A stretch of 64,000 bases of DNA from Haloglomus litoreum (GCF_029338515.1 NZ_CP119988.1:744001-808000), one strand, 5' to 3'; counted from the first letter of the stretch, positions 42,493 to 52,056 are shown. A program made the numbers and translations. The notes: generated from the sequence alone by a model not told the origin.

Positions 42493-43806
42493 TCAGTCGT
42501 CGGCCGAGACCGCCGCCGGCTCGTCGCCGACGAAGCCGGCCTCGTTGGCCACGCTCGCGATGCGGGGCTGGAACACCCACGCCGTCAGCAGGACGATGGG
42601 GATCATCGACGCGCCGACGATGGCGTAGCCGACGTGCAGGTTCGCCAGGAACGGCGCCGCGTACACGAGCGGGTAGATGATGCCGCCGATGGTGCCGACG
42701 CCGCCGACGACGCCCGCGACCGCGCCCGAACTGTTCGGAAACATCGCCGGCACCTGCGCGAAGATGGCGCCCTCCGCGAACGCACAGCCCATCCCGACCA
42801 GGAAGCCGGCGCCGACCGCCAGCAGCACCTGCCCGGACAGGCCGGCGAGCGTCATCCCGAACATCGTCAGGACGACGAAGCACAGCGAGACGAACGTCCA
42901 CTGCTCACGGTAGCGGCCCGTGAAGATGGGAAGGATGTTCGTCTCGTTGCGGGCCAGCCGGTCGCTCACGTACCCGCCGATGGGCCGCAGCAGGCCCGCC
43001 GCGACCGAGAACGTCGCTGCGAACGTCGCCGCCAGCGTGAGGTTCTGCGTGTTGAACCCCTCGCGGTAGTAGGTCGCCAGCCAGCCGTTCATCGACAGCT
43101 CCAGGCCGAACGTCATCACGTACGCCAGCGCGAGCACGACCGTCCCGTAGCGCGTGGCGGTGTGGAGCCAGTCCGTGAAGCCGGCCTGCTCGGCGGTCGC
43201 CTGCCGCTTCTCCTCGCTCTTTGCGGCCTCGCCCAGCAGGTAGTACGTGACCGCGAGCCCGATGGAGATGACGCCCGTGTAGAAGAACGCGGCCCGCCAG
43301 TTCGTCGAGAACAGCGGCCCGTTCCAGCTCGCGGGGAACACCCGGGGCAGGATGAGCGCGCCGCCCGCGGCGCCCGCGTTCCCGATGCCGGCGTAGATAC
43401 CCTCCGCCGTCCCGAGTTCCTCCTCCTCGAACCACTCGGAGACGTGCTGGATGCCGATGACGAACGTGATGCCTGCCGTCGCCACGACGAGGCGTTCGAC
43501 GAAGAACACGGTGTAGTCCTGGGCGAACGCCGACGCAATCGAGAACACCCCGACGTAGCCCAGCACGATGGCGAATACCGTCGGCGCCCCGAACTTGTCT
43601 GAGAGCCAGCCCGTCAGGATGCGGCCGAACGGCGCGAGCCAGATGGCCGCGCTCGCCAGGATGCCGATTTCGGTCAGCGAGAGCCCGAACTCCTCGGCCA
43701 TCGGCCCCGTGAACGGCGCGAACGAGAACCAGATCAGGAACGAGAAGTTGAACCCGATGGTGGCGAGCAACAGCGTCCGGTACTTCGTCATCCGGATCAG
43801 TCCCAT
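42493..43806 (-). CDS. MFS nitrate/nitrite transporter (NarK/NNP family)
   Basis: A 437-residue protein with 12 predicted helices. N-terminal [25 protein letters not shown] and the MFS loop 2-3 block [16 protein letters not shown] (about 55-70), plus [15 protein letters not shown] near 141 and [19 protein letters not shown] near 319, where NNP members have their nitrate-signature Gly/Ala-rich helices. It exchanges nitrate and nitrite in relatives. No nitrate reductase gene is in the window. It interrupts the nusA-rps12 neighbourhood. Confidence 0.88.
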   Translation of the reverse strand: MGLIRMTKYRTLLLATIGFNFSFLIWFSFAPFTGPMAEEFGLSLTEIGILASAAIWLAPFGRILTGWLSDKFGAPTVFAIVLGYVGVFSIASAFAQDYTVFFVERLVVATAGITFVIGIQHVSEWFEEEELGTAEGIYAGIGNAGAAGGALILPRVFPASWNGPLFSTNWRAAFFYTGVISIGLAVTYYLLGEAAKSEEKRQATAEQAGFTDWLHTATRYGTVVLALAYVMTFGLELSMNGWLATYYREGFNTQNLTLAATFAATFSVAAGLLRPIGGYVSDRLARNETNILPIFTGRYREQWTFVSLCFVVLTMFGMTLAGLSGQVLLAVGAGFLVGMGCAFAEGAIFAQVPAMFPNSSGAVAGVVGGVGTIGGIIYPLVYAAPFLANLHVGYAIVGASMIPIVLLTAWVFQPRIASVANEAGFVGDEPAAVSADD

Positions 43807-43901
43807 GCCGCCACCTCCGCCTGGATACGGGCACGAATCGCGATGCTCGAAACCAACTCGTCCACTGATTCGCTATCGAGTTGGACGTTAGTCCATTCCA
43901 T
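43797..43901 (-). CDS. possible 34-residue ORF coupled to the NarK gene
   Basis: Minus-strand frame from ATG 43901: [20 protein letters not shown] then [14 protein letters not shown], acidic and helix-like, unlike shadow translations. Its stop overlaps the NarK start (ATGGGACTGA), so ribosomes could pass from one to the other. A TATA-like CTTATCAG lies about 28 bases upstream. No homologue is known to me; could be chance. Confidence 0.3.
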   Translation of the reverse strand: MEWTNVQLDSESVDELVSSIAIRARIQAEVAAWD

Positions 43902-44177
43902 TACGGATAATCGCGATGTAGTTGTAGCTGATAAGGACTTCCGTTTACAAAACGGATATATTGGCGTTCGAGGTGGACGAGAGTCCGGAATAGGGACGGA
44001 TATTACGAATTTAAGGCCGTTTGGCGTGCAGAATTCGGCGGATGTTCTGGACATATCGCAAGAAGTCCGGCAGTTCGTGGTGGGCTCGCGGGGCGGGCGC
44101 CGTGGACACGCCACGGTCGGTCGCGCACCAGAACAGGCCGCTGGCCCCGATGGCGGTCGTCTTCGGGCGGTCCGCGC
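43902..44177. other. AT-rich control region upstream of the NarK gene
   Basis: The nearer part (43905-44030) is much richer in A/T than its surroundings. It contains a perfect inverted repeat CCGTTT-ACA-AAACGG at 43941-43955, a candidate operator. The part nearer nusA (about 44060-44177) is GC-rich with no clear gene; a minus frame ending HAKRP* and a plus frame from 43843 are open but unconvincing. Confidence 0.4.
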
Positions 44178-44603
44178 TCAGGTCAACTCGATCTCGTCGA
44201 TATCGAAGTGTCGCTGGGCCAGTTCCCGGGCCCGCTGGATGGTCCGCCCGTCGGTGCCGATGGCGACCCCGCGGTCGGCCGAGTCGACCTCCGCGTACGC
44301 GATACGGTCGCCGTTCTCGCTGACGGTCACGTTGTAGACCGCCGCGGGCGCGAGCGCGTTCGCGACGAAGTCGGCGGCCCGGTCGGCGCCCTCGACGAGT
44401 TCCACGTCGCGGTCGAGGCGGCGCTCCATCCGCTTGACGTGCTGGCCGTCCGGGCCGATGGCCTTCCCCATCTCACCGGGCGGCACGACGAACACCACGC
44501 GGTCGAACTCGTCGTCGACGAGGCAGTCCCGGGCCGCCACGTCGGTCTCGTCCTCGAACAGCGCGACCAGCCGGCGTGCCTCGTCCGACAGCGTGACCCG
44601 CAT
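44178..44603 (-). CDS. nusA: NusA-like transcription factor (KH domains)
   Basis: A 141-residue archaeal NusA-like protein made of two KH domains: VVFVVPPGEMGKAIGPDGQHVKRME (about 35-60) with the GxxG loop GKAIG, and VDSADRGVAIGTDGRTIQRAREL near 105-128. It lacks the bacterial S1 domain, as is normal in archaea. It usually sits between rpoA'' and rps12; here rpoA'' is missing upstream (sufS lies there on the other strand) and a 2.7-kb insert separates it from rps12. Confidence 0.93.
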   Translation of the reverse strand: MRVTLSDEARRLVALFEDETDVAARDCLVDDEFDRVVFVVPPGEMGKAIGPDGQHVKRMERRLDRDVELVEGADRAADFVANALAPAAVYNVTVSENGDRIAYAEVDSADRGVAIGTDGRTIQRARELAQRHFDIDEIELT

Positions 44604-44762
44604 GCCCTGCCGTTCGACCGGCGAGCGGATAAGTTTCGCCGTCCCGTCCCGGCCTCCTCACCCGGGGTGCGGTCCGGGCCGGCGGCTCGTGATGCCGGAT
44701 CCGGCTAGCAGCGGCCACCCCGCACCGAAGAAGTGACCTACGTCCGCCTCTAGGTTCCCCTA

Positions 44763-46004
44763 ATGGCAACGCAGGACGTCACGCCGCTGGACGTCGAGCG
44801 CGTCCGGGAGGACTTCCCCATCCTGGAGCGCGAGATCGACGGCCAGCAACTCGTCTACCTCGACAACGCGGCCACCTCCCAGACGCCCGAGCGCGTCATC
44901 GACGCCATCAGCGACTACTACCGCGAGTACAACGCCAACGTCCACCGCGGCATCCACCAGCTCTCCCAGGAGGCGAGCATCGCCTACGAGGAGGCCCACG
45001 ACCGCGTCGCGGAGTTCGTCGGCGCCGACGGCCGCAAGGAGCTCGTCTTCACCTCCGGGACGACGGAGTCGATGAACCTCGTCGCCTACGCCTGGGGCCT
45101 GAACGAACTCGGGCCCGGCGACGAGGTCGTGCTCACCGAGATGGAGCACCACGCCTCGCTGGTGACGTGGCAGCAGATCGCGAAGCGGACCGGCGCCGAG
45201 TGCAAGTACATCCCCATCACCGAGGACGGCTACCTCGACATGGAGGCCGCGCGTGAACTCGTCACCGACGACACCGAGATGGTGAGCGTCGTCCACGTCT
45301 CGAACACGCTCGGGACCGTCAACCCCGTCGCGGACCTCGTCGACCTCGCTCACGACCACGACGCCTACGCCTTCGTCGACGGCGCTCAGTCGGTCCCGCA
45401 CCAGCCCGTCGACGTGAAGGCGATGGACTGTGACTTCTTCGCGTTCTCCGGGCACAAGATGTGCGGCCCGACTGGTATCGGCGCGCTGTACGGCAAGCAG
45501 CACGTCCTCGAGGAGATGGAGCCGTACCGCTACGGCGGCGACATGATCCTGAAGGTCACCTTCGAGGACTCGCAGTGGAACGAGCTGCCCTGGAAGTTCG
45601 AGGCCGGCACGCCCAACATCGCCGACGGTATCGCGTTCGCGGAGGCGTGTGACTACCTCGACGACATCGGGCTCGAACGGGTCCACCGCCACGAGCAGCA
45701 ACTGGCCGAGTACGCCTACGACCGCCTCACCGAACAGGACGACGTGGAGGTGTACGGGCCGCCGGGCGACGACCGCGCCGGTCTCGTCGCGTTCAACCTG
45801 GAGACGACCCACGCACACGACCTCTCCAGCATCCTCAACGACCACGCCGTCGCCATCCGTGCCGGCGACCACTGCACCCAGCCGCTCCACGACGTGCTCG
45901 GTGCGAGTGCCTCGGCCCGCGCGTCGTTCTACCTCTACAATACGCGCGAGGAGATCGACGCGCTGGTCGAGGCCGTCGACGACGCGCGACAGCTGTTCGC
46001 CTGA
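44763..46004 (+). CDS. sufS: cysteine desulfurase, SufS type
   Basis: A 413-residue PLP enzyme that takes sulfur from cysteine for Fe-S clusters. YLDNAATSQTPERVIDAI near 34-51, FTSGTTESMNLVA near 98-110, the PLP-Lys in FSGHKMCGPTG near 225-235, and the catalytic Cys in RAGDHCTQPLH near 366-376. Other suf genes are not in the window. It is divergent from nusA. Confidence 0.93.
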   Translation: MATQDVTPLDVERVREDFPILEREIDGQQLVYLDNAATSQTPERVIDAISDYYREYNANVHRGIHQLSQEASIAYEEAHDRVAEFVGADGRKELVFTSGTTESMNLVAYAWGLNELGPGDEVVLTEMEHHASLVTWQQIAKRTGAECKYIPITEDGYLDMEAARELVTDDTEMVSVVHVSNTLGTVNPVADLVDLAHDHDAYAFVDGAQSVPHQPVDVKAMDCDFFAFSGHKMCGPTGIGALYGKQHVLEEMEPYRYGGDMILKVTFEDSQWNELPWKFEAGTPNIADGIAFAEACDYLDDIGLERVHRHEQQLAEYAYDRLTEQDDVEVYGPPGDDRAGLVAFNLETTHAHDLSSILNDHAVAIRAGDHCTQPLHDVLGASASARASFYLYNTREEIDALVEAVDDARQLFA

Positions 46005-46038
46005 GTGACGGCCGGCGGCCGACCGACGGCCAGCGCGG

Positions 46039-46959
46039 TCACACGCTCTCCTCGATATCGACGACCGCCATGTCCTCGTCGACGGTCAGCGTCAGGGTAT
46101 CGCCGTCGGCCTCGTAGGTCACGCTCGCGCGGAACGGCTCCCGGCTCCGGACGACCTGGTGGTCGGGGTCCGCCTCCGCGAAGTCCCACACGTCGCGTTC
46201 CTCCAGGTCCACGCCGCGGGTGTAGTGGAAGCTGACGACGGCGGGGTGGCCGACGAACGCGAGGCTCAGCCCGACCGTCGGTTCGGCACCGCACTGCCGG
46301 CAGGTGTACCTGACCCACGGGATGTCCTCGGGGCGCTCGGAGAGTGCCTCGGCTGCGTGCTCGTGCTCGTCGCCCCCGTCCGCATCGGGGTCGATTTCCG
46401 GAACCGGCGTGACTGCCGGCGTGACGGGACCGTCACAGAACGGGCAGAAGCCGCTGGTGGTCCGATCGACCTTCGTCCGTAGGTGCCGGCTGGCGACGTC
46501 CGGGATCGCCTCGCGGTCGTGACCGGCGAAGGCGGCGGGCGGGACCCCGAACCGGTAGCTGACGGGACAGGCGTCGCACTCGACCCGGACCGTCTCGTCC
46601 TCGTAGCGGAAGGTCCGGGCGCCGCCGCAGGTCGGACACGGCTCCTCGAGTTCGAGGGGGTCGATCGACCCCTCCGACGTGTACGCTCCGGCCTCGATCG
46701 CGCCGTTGATGAGCTTGCCAGCGCGGGTGAGCTCGTAGCCGTCCTCGGTCCTGGCGACGAACCGCCCGACGAGTTCGTCGAGGTGGTAGTTGAACTGCCC
46801 CGAGTCCTGCATCCCGACCGCCTCGCGCAACTCCGAGAACGTGGCCGTGCGGTCCTCGGCCTCCCACAGCGCCCGGAGGGTCCGGACCCGGGTGTCGTTC
46901 GACAGGAGCGCGAACACCTCGTCCGGGTCGGTCCGCTCGACGAATCGTGAGTCGGTCAT
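46039..46959 (-). CDS. ArsR-like winged-helix regulator with zinc ribbons
   Basis: A 306-residue predicted transcription regulator. Residues about 10-85 form a winged helix (FALLSNDTRVRTLRALWEAE, FSELREAVGMQDSGQFNYHL, YELTRAGKLINGAIEAG). Three Cys pairs follow: CPTCG with CDACP, CPFCD alone, and a later CRQCG, which should bind zinc. The C-terminal third is beta-rich, with FVGHPAVVSFHYTRGVD. Target genes unknown. The ATG at 46959 starts the HTH cleanly; the frame is open further. It is convergent with sufS. Confidence 0.82.
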   Translation of the reverse strand: MTDSRFVERTDPDEVFALLSNDTRVRTLRALWEAEDRTATFSELREAVGMQDSGQFNYHLDELVGRFVARTEDGYELTRAGKLINGAIEAGAYTSEGSIDPLELEEPCPTCGGARTFRYEDETVRVECDACPVSYRFGVPPAAFAGHDREAIPDVASRHLRTKVDRTTSGFCPFCDGPVTPAVTPVPEIDPDADGGDEHEHAAEALSERPEDIPWVRYTCRQCGAEPTVGLSLAFVGHPAVVSFHYTRGVDLEERDVWDFAEADPDHQVVRSREPFRASVTYEADGDTLTLTVDEDMAVVDIEESV

Positions 46960-47074
46960 GGTCGGGGGCACGTTCCCGGCCGATAAAGAGGTGGTGAGGC
47001 GACCGGGTCCCGCCGCCGTCGGGTCGCTCCCGACCCGCACCGCTTTTGCGAGAGGCGGCCGTCCGTCGGCCCGA

Positions 47075-47150
47075 GGGCGCGTAGCTCAGCCAGGATTAGA
47101 GCGTCGGACTTCTAATCCGATGGTCGTGGGTTCGAATCCCACCGCGCTCG
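47075..47150 (+). tRNA. tRNA-Arg (TCT)
   Basis: Acceptor GGGCGCG pairs with CGCGCUC (one G-U), discriminator G; anticodon arm UCGGA-CUUCUAA-UCCGA gives anticodon UCU; T-arm GUGGG-UUCGAAU-CCCAC. 76 bases, CCA not encoded. Its 3' end is repeated downstream. Confidence 0.95.
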
Positions 47151-47372
47151 TCATCTGCGAACGAAGTGAGCAGTGACGACGCCCGTGGGATTCGAATCAG
47201 GGAGGTCGCGCGCAGCGACCAGCGGGAGCGAGCACGTCCGACCGTGGTTCGAATCCCACCGCGCTCGTTCATTCGTCGCTTCGCTCCTCGTTCACTCGCG
47301 CGGTGACCCTCGCGAACGCAGGGCGTTCGTTCGGTCCCACACGCGCTCGTCGGCTGCGAACGAAGCGAGCAG
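47129..47372. repeat. tRNA-Arg 3'-end duplications (att-like)
   Basis: The tRNA 3' end 47129-47151 is repeated exactly at 47246-47268 (23 bases). A third, diverged copy runs 47335-47372 and matches 47137-47173 including the flank TGCGAACGAAG.GAGCAG. No integrase or cargo remains between copies. This is the footprint left by elements that integrate at tRNA genes, or by slipped duplication. Confidence 0.7.
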
Positions 47373-47435
47373 CGCCGCAATCGCGAGAACTACCGCGGGG
47401 GAAGACACTTGCCGGCCCGAAGCGCACGCGCGACC

Positions 47436-47831
47436 ATGTCCCCACCCTCCCGTCGGTCCCTCCTCGGTGGCCTCGCTACGGCCGGACTCGCCGCGTCCGC
47501 CGGCTGTTCCGTCCTCGGAACGGGTACCTCTCGCGGTGCCACCGACATCGTCCTCCACAACGAGGCGACGGACTCGCGGACCGCCACGGTGCTGGTCACG
47601 CAGGCCGGTGCCGACGAGCCACGGATCGAAACCAGCGTCGAGCTGGCGCCGAACACGCGTCACACCATCAACAACGAGGTGCTGATGAACGCAGACTACG
47701 ACGTCGCGGTCACGATGACCGGTGCGTTCGCGGACTCGCCCTACAGCGAGACCCACACCTGGACGGATGCCGGCCAGCCCCTCCACGTCATCCTCCACGA
47801 GCAGATCGTCTTCGCGGTTCAGGTCGGTTGA
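47436..47831 (+). CDS. small Tat lipoprotein, unknown function
   Basis: A 131-residue exported protein: SRRSLLGGLATAGLAASAGC is a twin-arginine-like signal with lipobox SAGC at about residue 24. The mature part (DIVLHNEATDSRTATVLVTQ, TIVELAPNTRHTINNEVL-like strands) looks like a small beta-sandwich of about 95 residues. No family recognised with confidence. ATG 47436 is chosen to place the signal at the start; ATG 47409 is in frame. Confidence 0.7.
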   Translation: MSPPSRRSLLGGLATAGLAASAGCSVLGTGTSRGATDIVLHNEATDSRTATVLVTQAGADEPRIETSVELAPNTRHTINNEVLMNADYDVAVTMTGAFADSPYSETHTWTDAGQPLHVILHEQIVFAVQVG

Positions 47832-47994
47832 CGGCAGGGGTCGAGGCGGACCGGGGGCCGACTCCGCCACCGGAACGGCGTCCTGGCAGGTGTTCCGCCA
47901 TAACTATGGTAAGAGTTAACGTGCCACGGTGGCTACTGCTGACTGCGGTGGGAGGCACCATCGACGGTCATGGGTTCCTGTCATGTCGTGTGTG

Positions 47995-48015
47995 CCCGCC
48001 GGTTCCTCCGGCGGG
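47995..48015. terminator. GC hairpin between convergent genes
   Basis: CCCGCCGG (47995-48002) and CCGGCGGG (48008-48015) with loop TTCCT, between the lipoprotein gene and convergent cdd. No T-tract follows, so the terminator role is tentative. The rest of the 215-base gap shows nothing else. Confidence 0.4.
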
Positions 48016-48046
48016 TCGTTCCACCGTTCCAGCGGCGGGGCCGGTC

Positions 48047-48451
48047 TCAGCGCTGGTGCTCGACCTCGTCGCCGGACATCGCGCCCGGCAGCAGTTCGCC
48101 GAGCGTCCACTCCTTGATGCCGTCGCCCACGTCACAGAGCACCCGGAGGTCGTCGTCGCAGAGTTCGGCCAGCGTCTGGCGGCAGAGCCCGCAGGGCGTG
48201 ACCCCGTCGCGCTCGCCCGAGGCGACGGCGACGGCGTCGAACTCGCGGTGGCCGGCGGCGACCGCGGCCCCGAGCGCGCCGCTCTCGGCGTGGATGGTGT
48301 TGGTGAAGGTGATCATCTCCACGTTGCAGCCCCGGAAGACGGTGCCGTCGCGCGCCAGGAGGGCGGCCCCCACGTCGTAGCCCGAGTAGGGGGCGTAGGC
48401 CCGTTCGCACGCTTCGCGCGCCGCCGCGACGAGTTCCTCGTCGGTGACCAT
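48047..48451 (-). CDS. cdd: cytidine deaminase
   Basis: A 134-residue zinc deaminase that converts cytidine to uridine. N-terminal APYSGYDVGAALL near 20-32; zinc motifs NTIHAESGAL (His and catalytic Glu near 54-55) and PCGLCRQTL near 85-93. It has HAE rather than the CAE of the common tetrameric form, with the short length of that form. The ATG at 48451 is family-typical. It is convergent with the lipoprotein. Confidence 0.93.
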   Translation of the reverse strand: MVTDEELVAAAREACERAYAPYSGYDVGAALLARDGTVFRGCNVEMITFTNTIHAESGALGAAVAAGHREFDAVAVASGERDGVTPCGLCRQTLAELCDDDLRVLCDVGDGIKEWTLGELLPGAMSGDEVEHQR

Positions 48452-48638
48452 ACCGGCGTGTCGTCGGGGGAGCGCTTCAACTGCACGGCAGGGCCGAGCG
48501 AGCCCCGGTGAGCGGTGCTGGTTCGGGCGGTCCCTCGCCGGTTCTCGAATGGTTCGGGCACAGAACGGGACCACCGCTGCCCGGCGTCACCGGGACCAGT
48601 CCGTAGGTATTACCCCTTCCGGCCCCAAAGGGGTTGTA

Positions 48639-49166
48639 GTGCCAGTCTCCCGAACGTACCGGTGTCTGAACTGCATGGAGGGCACCGTCACCCGGTCGTA
48701 CGACGTCTCGCACCTCACGCGGACCTGCGAGGGCTGCGGCGAGTTCGAGCGACACGTCAACCAGCGGGTGATCGACCAGTACGAGGCGTTCGAAGCCGAC
48801 CCCCCAGAGGGTCTCGACTGGGCGGGCCTCGACCGGACCCGGAAGTTCGTCGTCGCCGAGCGGGTCGTCCGCCACGGCCGGTCCGTCGAATCGCTCGCGG
48901 GCGACAGACGGGAACCAGAGATCGAGTCGGACGCCGAGCCGGACACCGAGGACCGGACGGCCCAGGAGGGTTCCCCGGCCGACGCGGCGGTCTCCGGCGA
49001 GCCGGACGCCGGGGAGTCCGGAGACGGGAACGAGGGCGACGATGCGGACGCCGATGGGGACGCGTCCCGGGAGGTCGACCCCGGCGGAACGGGCACGGAT
49101 TCGGAGACGGAGGCCGACAGCGACGGGCCGGCGAGCCACGACTCGACGCCGAGCGGGAGCGACTGA
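48639..49166 (+). CDS. zinc-ribbon protein with acidic tail, upstream of srp54
   Basis: 175 residues from a GTG start (VPVSRTYRCLNCMEGTV). The N-terminal 45 residues hold two Cys pairs (CLNC and CEGC) forming a zinc ribbon, followed by a helical VIDQYEAFEADPP segment and, from about residue 85, a disordered Asp/Glu/Ser/Gly-rich tail. An ATG at 48549 would add 30 residues without zinc-ribbon similarity. Function unknown. It lies 63 bases before srp54 but srp54 has its own promoter. Confidence 0.65.
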   Translation: MPVSRTYRCLNCMEGTVTRSYDVSHLTRTCEGCGEFERHVNQRVIDQYEAFEADPPEGLDWAGLDRTRKFVVAERVVRHGRSVESLAGDRREPEIESDAEPDTEDRTAQEGSPADAAVSGEPDAGESGDGNEGDDADADGDASREVDPGGTGTDSETEADSDGPASHDSTPSGSD

Positions 49167-49197
49167 CCGGCCGGGGCGGGTCGGAGTCCACGGAAAG

Positions 49198-49205
49198 CGT
49201 TTAGC
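49198..49205 (+). promoter_or_regulatory. TATA box of srp54
   Basis: CGTTTAGC centred 28 bases before the ATG at 49230. Confidence 0.6.
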
Positions 49206-49229
49206 GTCCCGACCGTCTACCCCGCGTAA

Positions 49230-50621
49230 ATGGTACTCGACAATCTCGGCTCCTCGCTGCGCGGCTCCCTCGAGAAGCTCCGGGGGCAGTCCCGCCTGAG
49301 CGAGGAGGACGTCGAGGAGATCGTCAAGGAGATCCAGCGCGCGCTCATCCAGGCCGACGTCGACATCGCGCTGGTCCAGGCGCTGTCCGACGACATCAAG
49401 GAGCGCGCCCTGGACGAGGAGCCACCAGCCGGGACGACTGCCCGCGACCACATCCTCCGCATCGTCTACGAGGAACTCGTCGCGCTGGTCGGCGACTCCA
49501 CCGAAATCCCCCTCGAACCACAGACCATCGTCCTCGCCGGCCTGCAGGGGTCGGGGAAGACGACGACGGCGGCGAAGATGGCCTGGTGGTTCTCGAAGAA
49601 GGGGCTCCGTCCCGCGGTCATCCAGACGGACACCTTCCGCCCGGGCGCGTACGACCAGGCCAAGCAGATGACCGAGCGGGCCGAGGTGGACTTCTACGGC
49701 GACCCCGACGAGGAGGACCCCGTGAAGATCGCCCGCGACGGCCTCGAGAAGACGAAGGACGCCGACGTCCGCATCGTCGACACCTCGGGTCGCTCCGGCC
49801 TGAACGAGGAACTCGTCGACGAACTCGAGGAGATCGAGGCCGAGGTGAACCCGGACCACAACCTGCTCGTCCTCGACGCGGCCATCGGCCAGGGGGCGAA
49901 GGACCAGGCGAAGGCGTTCGGCGACGCGGTCGGCATCGACGGCGTCGTCATCACGAAGCTGGACGGGACGGCGAAGGGTGGTGGCGCCCTCGCGGCCGTC
50001 GACCAGACCAACTCGACCATCGCCTTCCTCGGGACCGGCGAGGAGGTACAGGACATCGAGCGGTTCGAGCCGTCGGGGTTCATCTCCCGCCTGCTCGGGA
50101 TGGGCGATCTGAAGCAGCTGACCGAGCGCGTCGAGCGCGCGATGGAGGAGACCCAGGCCGAGGACGACGACTGGGACCCCGAGGACCTGATGGAGGGGGA
50201 GTTCACCCTCCACGACATGCGCAAGCAGATGAACGCGATGAACAAGATGGGGCCGCTCGACCAGGTCATGGACATGATCCCGGGGCTGGGTGGCGGGTTG
50301 ATGGACCAGCTCCCGGACGACGCGATGGACGTCACCCAGGACCGGATGCGCAACTTCGAGGTCGTGATGGACTCGATGACCGAGGAGGAACTGCAGCAGC
50401 CCCGCTCCATCGGCAAGTCACAGGTCGAGCGCATCGCCCGCGGCTCCGGGCAGGGCGAGGAGGTCGTCCGGGAACTGCTGGAACAGCACAAGATGATGGC
50501 CCGGATGCTCAAGCAGTTCCAGGGGATGGGCGACGGCGACATGCAGCGGATGATGAAGCAGATGCAGGGCGGCGGTGGCGGCGGTGGCGGCATGGGCGGC
50601 ATGGGGCCGTTCGGGGACTGA
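49230..50621 (+). CDS. srp54: signal recognition particle protein SRP54
   Basis: A 463-residue GTPase that binds 7S RNA and signal peptides at the ribosome. N domain about 1-90, G domain about 95-290 with [15 protein letters not shown] near 106-120, [12 protein letters not shown] near 183-194 and [11 protein letters not shown] near 245-255; the Met-rich M domain follows ([38 protein letters not shown]). The end is Gly/Met-rich. Partner FtsY and the 7S RNA are not in the window. Confidence 0.97.
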   Translation: MVLDNLGSSLRGSLEKLRGQSRLSEEDVEEIVKEIQRALIQADVDIALVQALSDDIKERALDEEPPAGTTARDHILRIVYEELVALVGDSTEIPLEPQTIVLAGLQGSGKTTTAAKMAWWFSKKGLRPAVIQTDTFRPGAYDQAKQMTERAEVDFYGDPDEEDPVKIARDGLEKTKDADVRIVDTSGRSGLNEELVDELEEIEAEVNPDHNLLVLDAAIGQGAKDQAKAFGDAVGIDGVVITKLDGTAKGGGALAAVDQTNSTIAFLGTGEEVQDIERFEPSGFISRLLGMGDLKQLTERVERAMEETQAEDDDWDPEDLMEGEFTLHDMRKQMNAMNKMGPLDQVMDMIPGLGGGLMDQLPDDAMDVTQDRMRNFEVVMDSMTEEELQQPRSIGKSQVERIARGSGQGEEVVRELLEQHKMMARMLKQFQGMGDGDMQRMMKQMQGGGGGGGGMGGMGPFGD

Positions 50622-50662
50622 CCGGCCGCGTCAGCCTGGTTCGCCGCGGTTCGTCCGTTCGC

Positions 50663-51982
50663 TCAGTCGGCTTCGATATCGTTCTCGTCGGACCGCAGGT
50701 CCGCCAGCCATGCGTCCAGCCAGCCGGGCAGTTCCACCTGTTCGGCGACCCGTGCGGCGGCCAGCCCGACGAGGACGAGGCTCCCCCACAGGCCGGGCTG
50801 GAGCAGGAAGTACGCGGGGCGCAGCGCCGTGAACGCCGGAATCGCGTCCGGGACGTTGTCGACGAGGAACTTCAGCCCGTAGCTGTGGAACTGGAGCAGG
50901 AGCAACCCGACCAGCGGGATCGTCGGCCGTCCCGAGGGGTGGTCGAACTCGACCGCGAGCAGGACGACGACCGCCGGGAGGACGGCCGTGAAGTAGTACG
51001 TGTACACGAGCGGCGCGAGCAGCGGGATGCTCGCGACGCCCAGTGCGAACACCTCGCGGTCGGCGTCCGCGGCGAGGACGGCGTAGGCCACGACGATGGC
51101 GCTGCCGACCAGGCGGAGGGCGATGCTCCCGGAGAGCCACGCCAGCGGCTTGAAGTACGGCGGCAGCCAGAGCGCCGGGTTCCGCGCGCCGCCGCCCGAC
51201 TCGACGCCCCACGCCAGCACGTCGAGGTAGAGCCGGTGGCTGTCGATGCCGAAGACGGCGACCGAGAGGGCGAGCAGGACCAGACCGGTGCCGACGGCCG
51301 CGGCGAACCGGCGCTTGCTCCGGAGCAGGTGGGCACCCGCGGGGGCGAACGGGAGCTTCAGGAGGCCGACGAGGGCGGTCGTGACGCCGGCGAGCGTCGC
51401 CCAGACGCCCCGGAGCCGTCGGCCGGCGGTGTCGTTCACCACGCCGGCGCCGGCCAGGGCGAGCAGCCCGCCCGTGACGCCGACGGTCTGGCCCATCTTG
51501 ATTCCCAGCAGGAACGGCTGGAAGCCCAGCAGGGCGAGCAGGCCCAGCAGTCGCTCGGGCACGGAGAGCGACCGGCCCAGCGACGCGACCAGCGCCTGCA
51601 GCCCGACCCACATGAACAGGACTGTGGCGGCGCTCCAGACGAGTCGCGTCATGTCGGGTTCGAACAGCGCCACGAACGGGTAGAACAGCAGCACCGAGAA
51701 CGGCGGGTAGAGGTAGCTGCCGTGGAAGCCACCGTTGTCGTTCCGGACGTAGAGCGCCTCGCCGGCCTGCCAGCGGTCGACGGCATTGCCGTACGCTCCG
51801 AAGTCCCAGAAGCGGAACTGCGGCGCGACCTCGATGCCGCGGAGCCACCAGTCGACGACGGGCCACGCCAGCAGGATCGCGAGCGTGGCGACGGCGACAG
51901 CGGTCCAGCGCGGCCGTTCCCGGCGGCAGCGCTGGAGGGCCTGGAGGGCGGACATGCGCGAGGGGTCGGTATAGCTCGCCAT
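50663..51982 (-). CDS. GT87/DUF2029-type membrane glycosyltransferase
   Basis: A 439-residue polytopic protein with about 11 helices. The N-terminal extracellular loop WDFGAYGNAVDRWQAGEALY followed by GSYLYPPFSVLLFYPF resembles the GT87 (polyprenyl-phosphate mannosyltransferase, DUF2029) family, including the Asp that is catalytic there. It probably adds sugar from a lipid-linked donor on the outer side, for example to surface glycoproteins; the substrate is unknown. ATGs at 52021 and 51955 are alternatives. The C-terminus is acidic. Confidence 0.8.
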   Translation of the reverse strand: MASYTDPSRMSALQALQRCRRERPRWTAVAVATLAILLAWPVVDWWLRGIEVAPQFRFWDFGAYGNAVDRWQAGEALYVRNDNGGFHGSYLYPPFSVLLFYPFVALFEPDMTRLVWSAATVLFMWVGLQALVASLGRSLSVPERLLGLLALLGFQPFLLGIKMGQTVGVTGGLLALAGAGVVNDTAGRRLRGVWATLAGVTTALVGLLKLPFAPAGAHLLRSKRRFAAAVGTGLVLLALSVAVFGIDSHRLYLDVLAWGVESGGGARNPALWLPPYFKPLAWLSGSIALRLVGSAIVVAYAVLAADADREVFALGVASIPLLAPLVYTYYFTAVLPAVVVLLAVEFDHPSGRPTIPLVGLLLLQFHSYGLKFLVDNVPDAIPAFTALRPAYFLLQPGLWGSLVLVGLAAARVAEQVELPGWLDAWLADLRSDENDIEAD

Positions 51983-52056
51983 AGGTCTTGGGTCCTCGGT
52001 CAGGACGCCGTCACGTGTCACGGTAGCCTTTTCTCCGCGCTCGGCGTGGTGAGATC

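Noticed and set aside
43843-44337. 164-codon plus-strand frame upstream of the NarK gene
   Set aside because: It runs antisense into nusA and its low-GC start fits an AT-rich control region better than a gene.
47187-47220. A second tRNA gene after tRNA-Arg
   Set aside because: Only T-arm and acceptor 3' fragments are present; no D-arm or anticodon arm can be folded.
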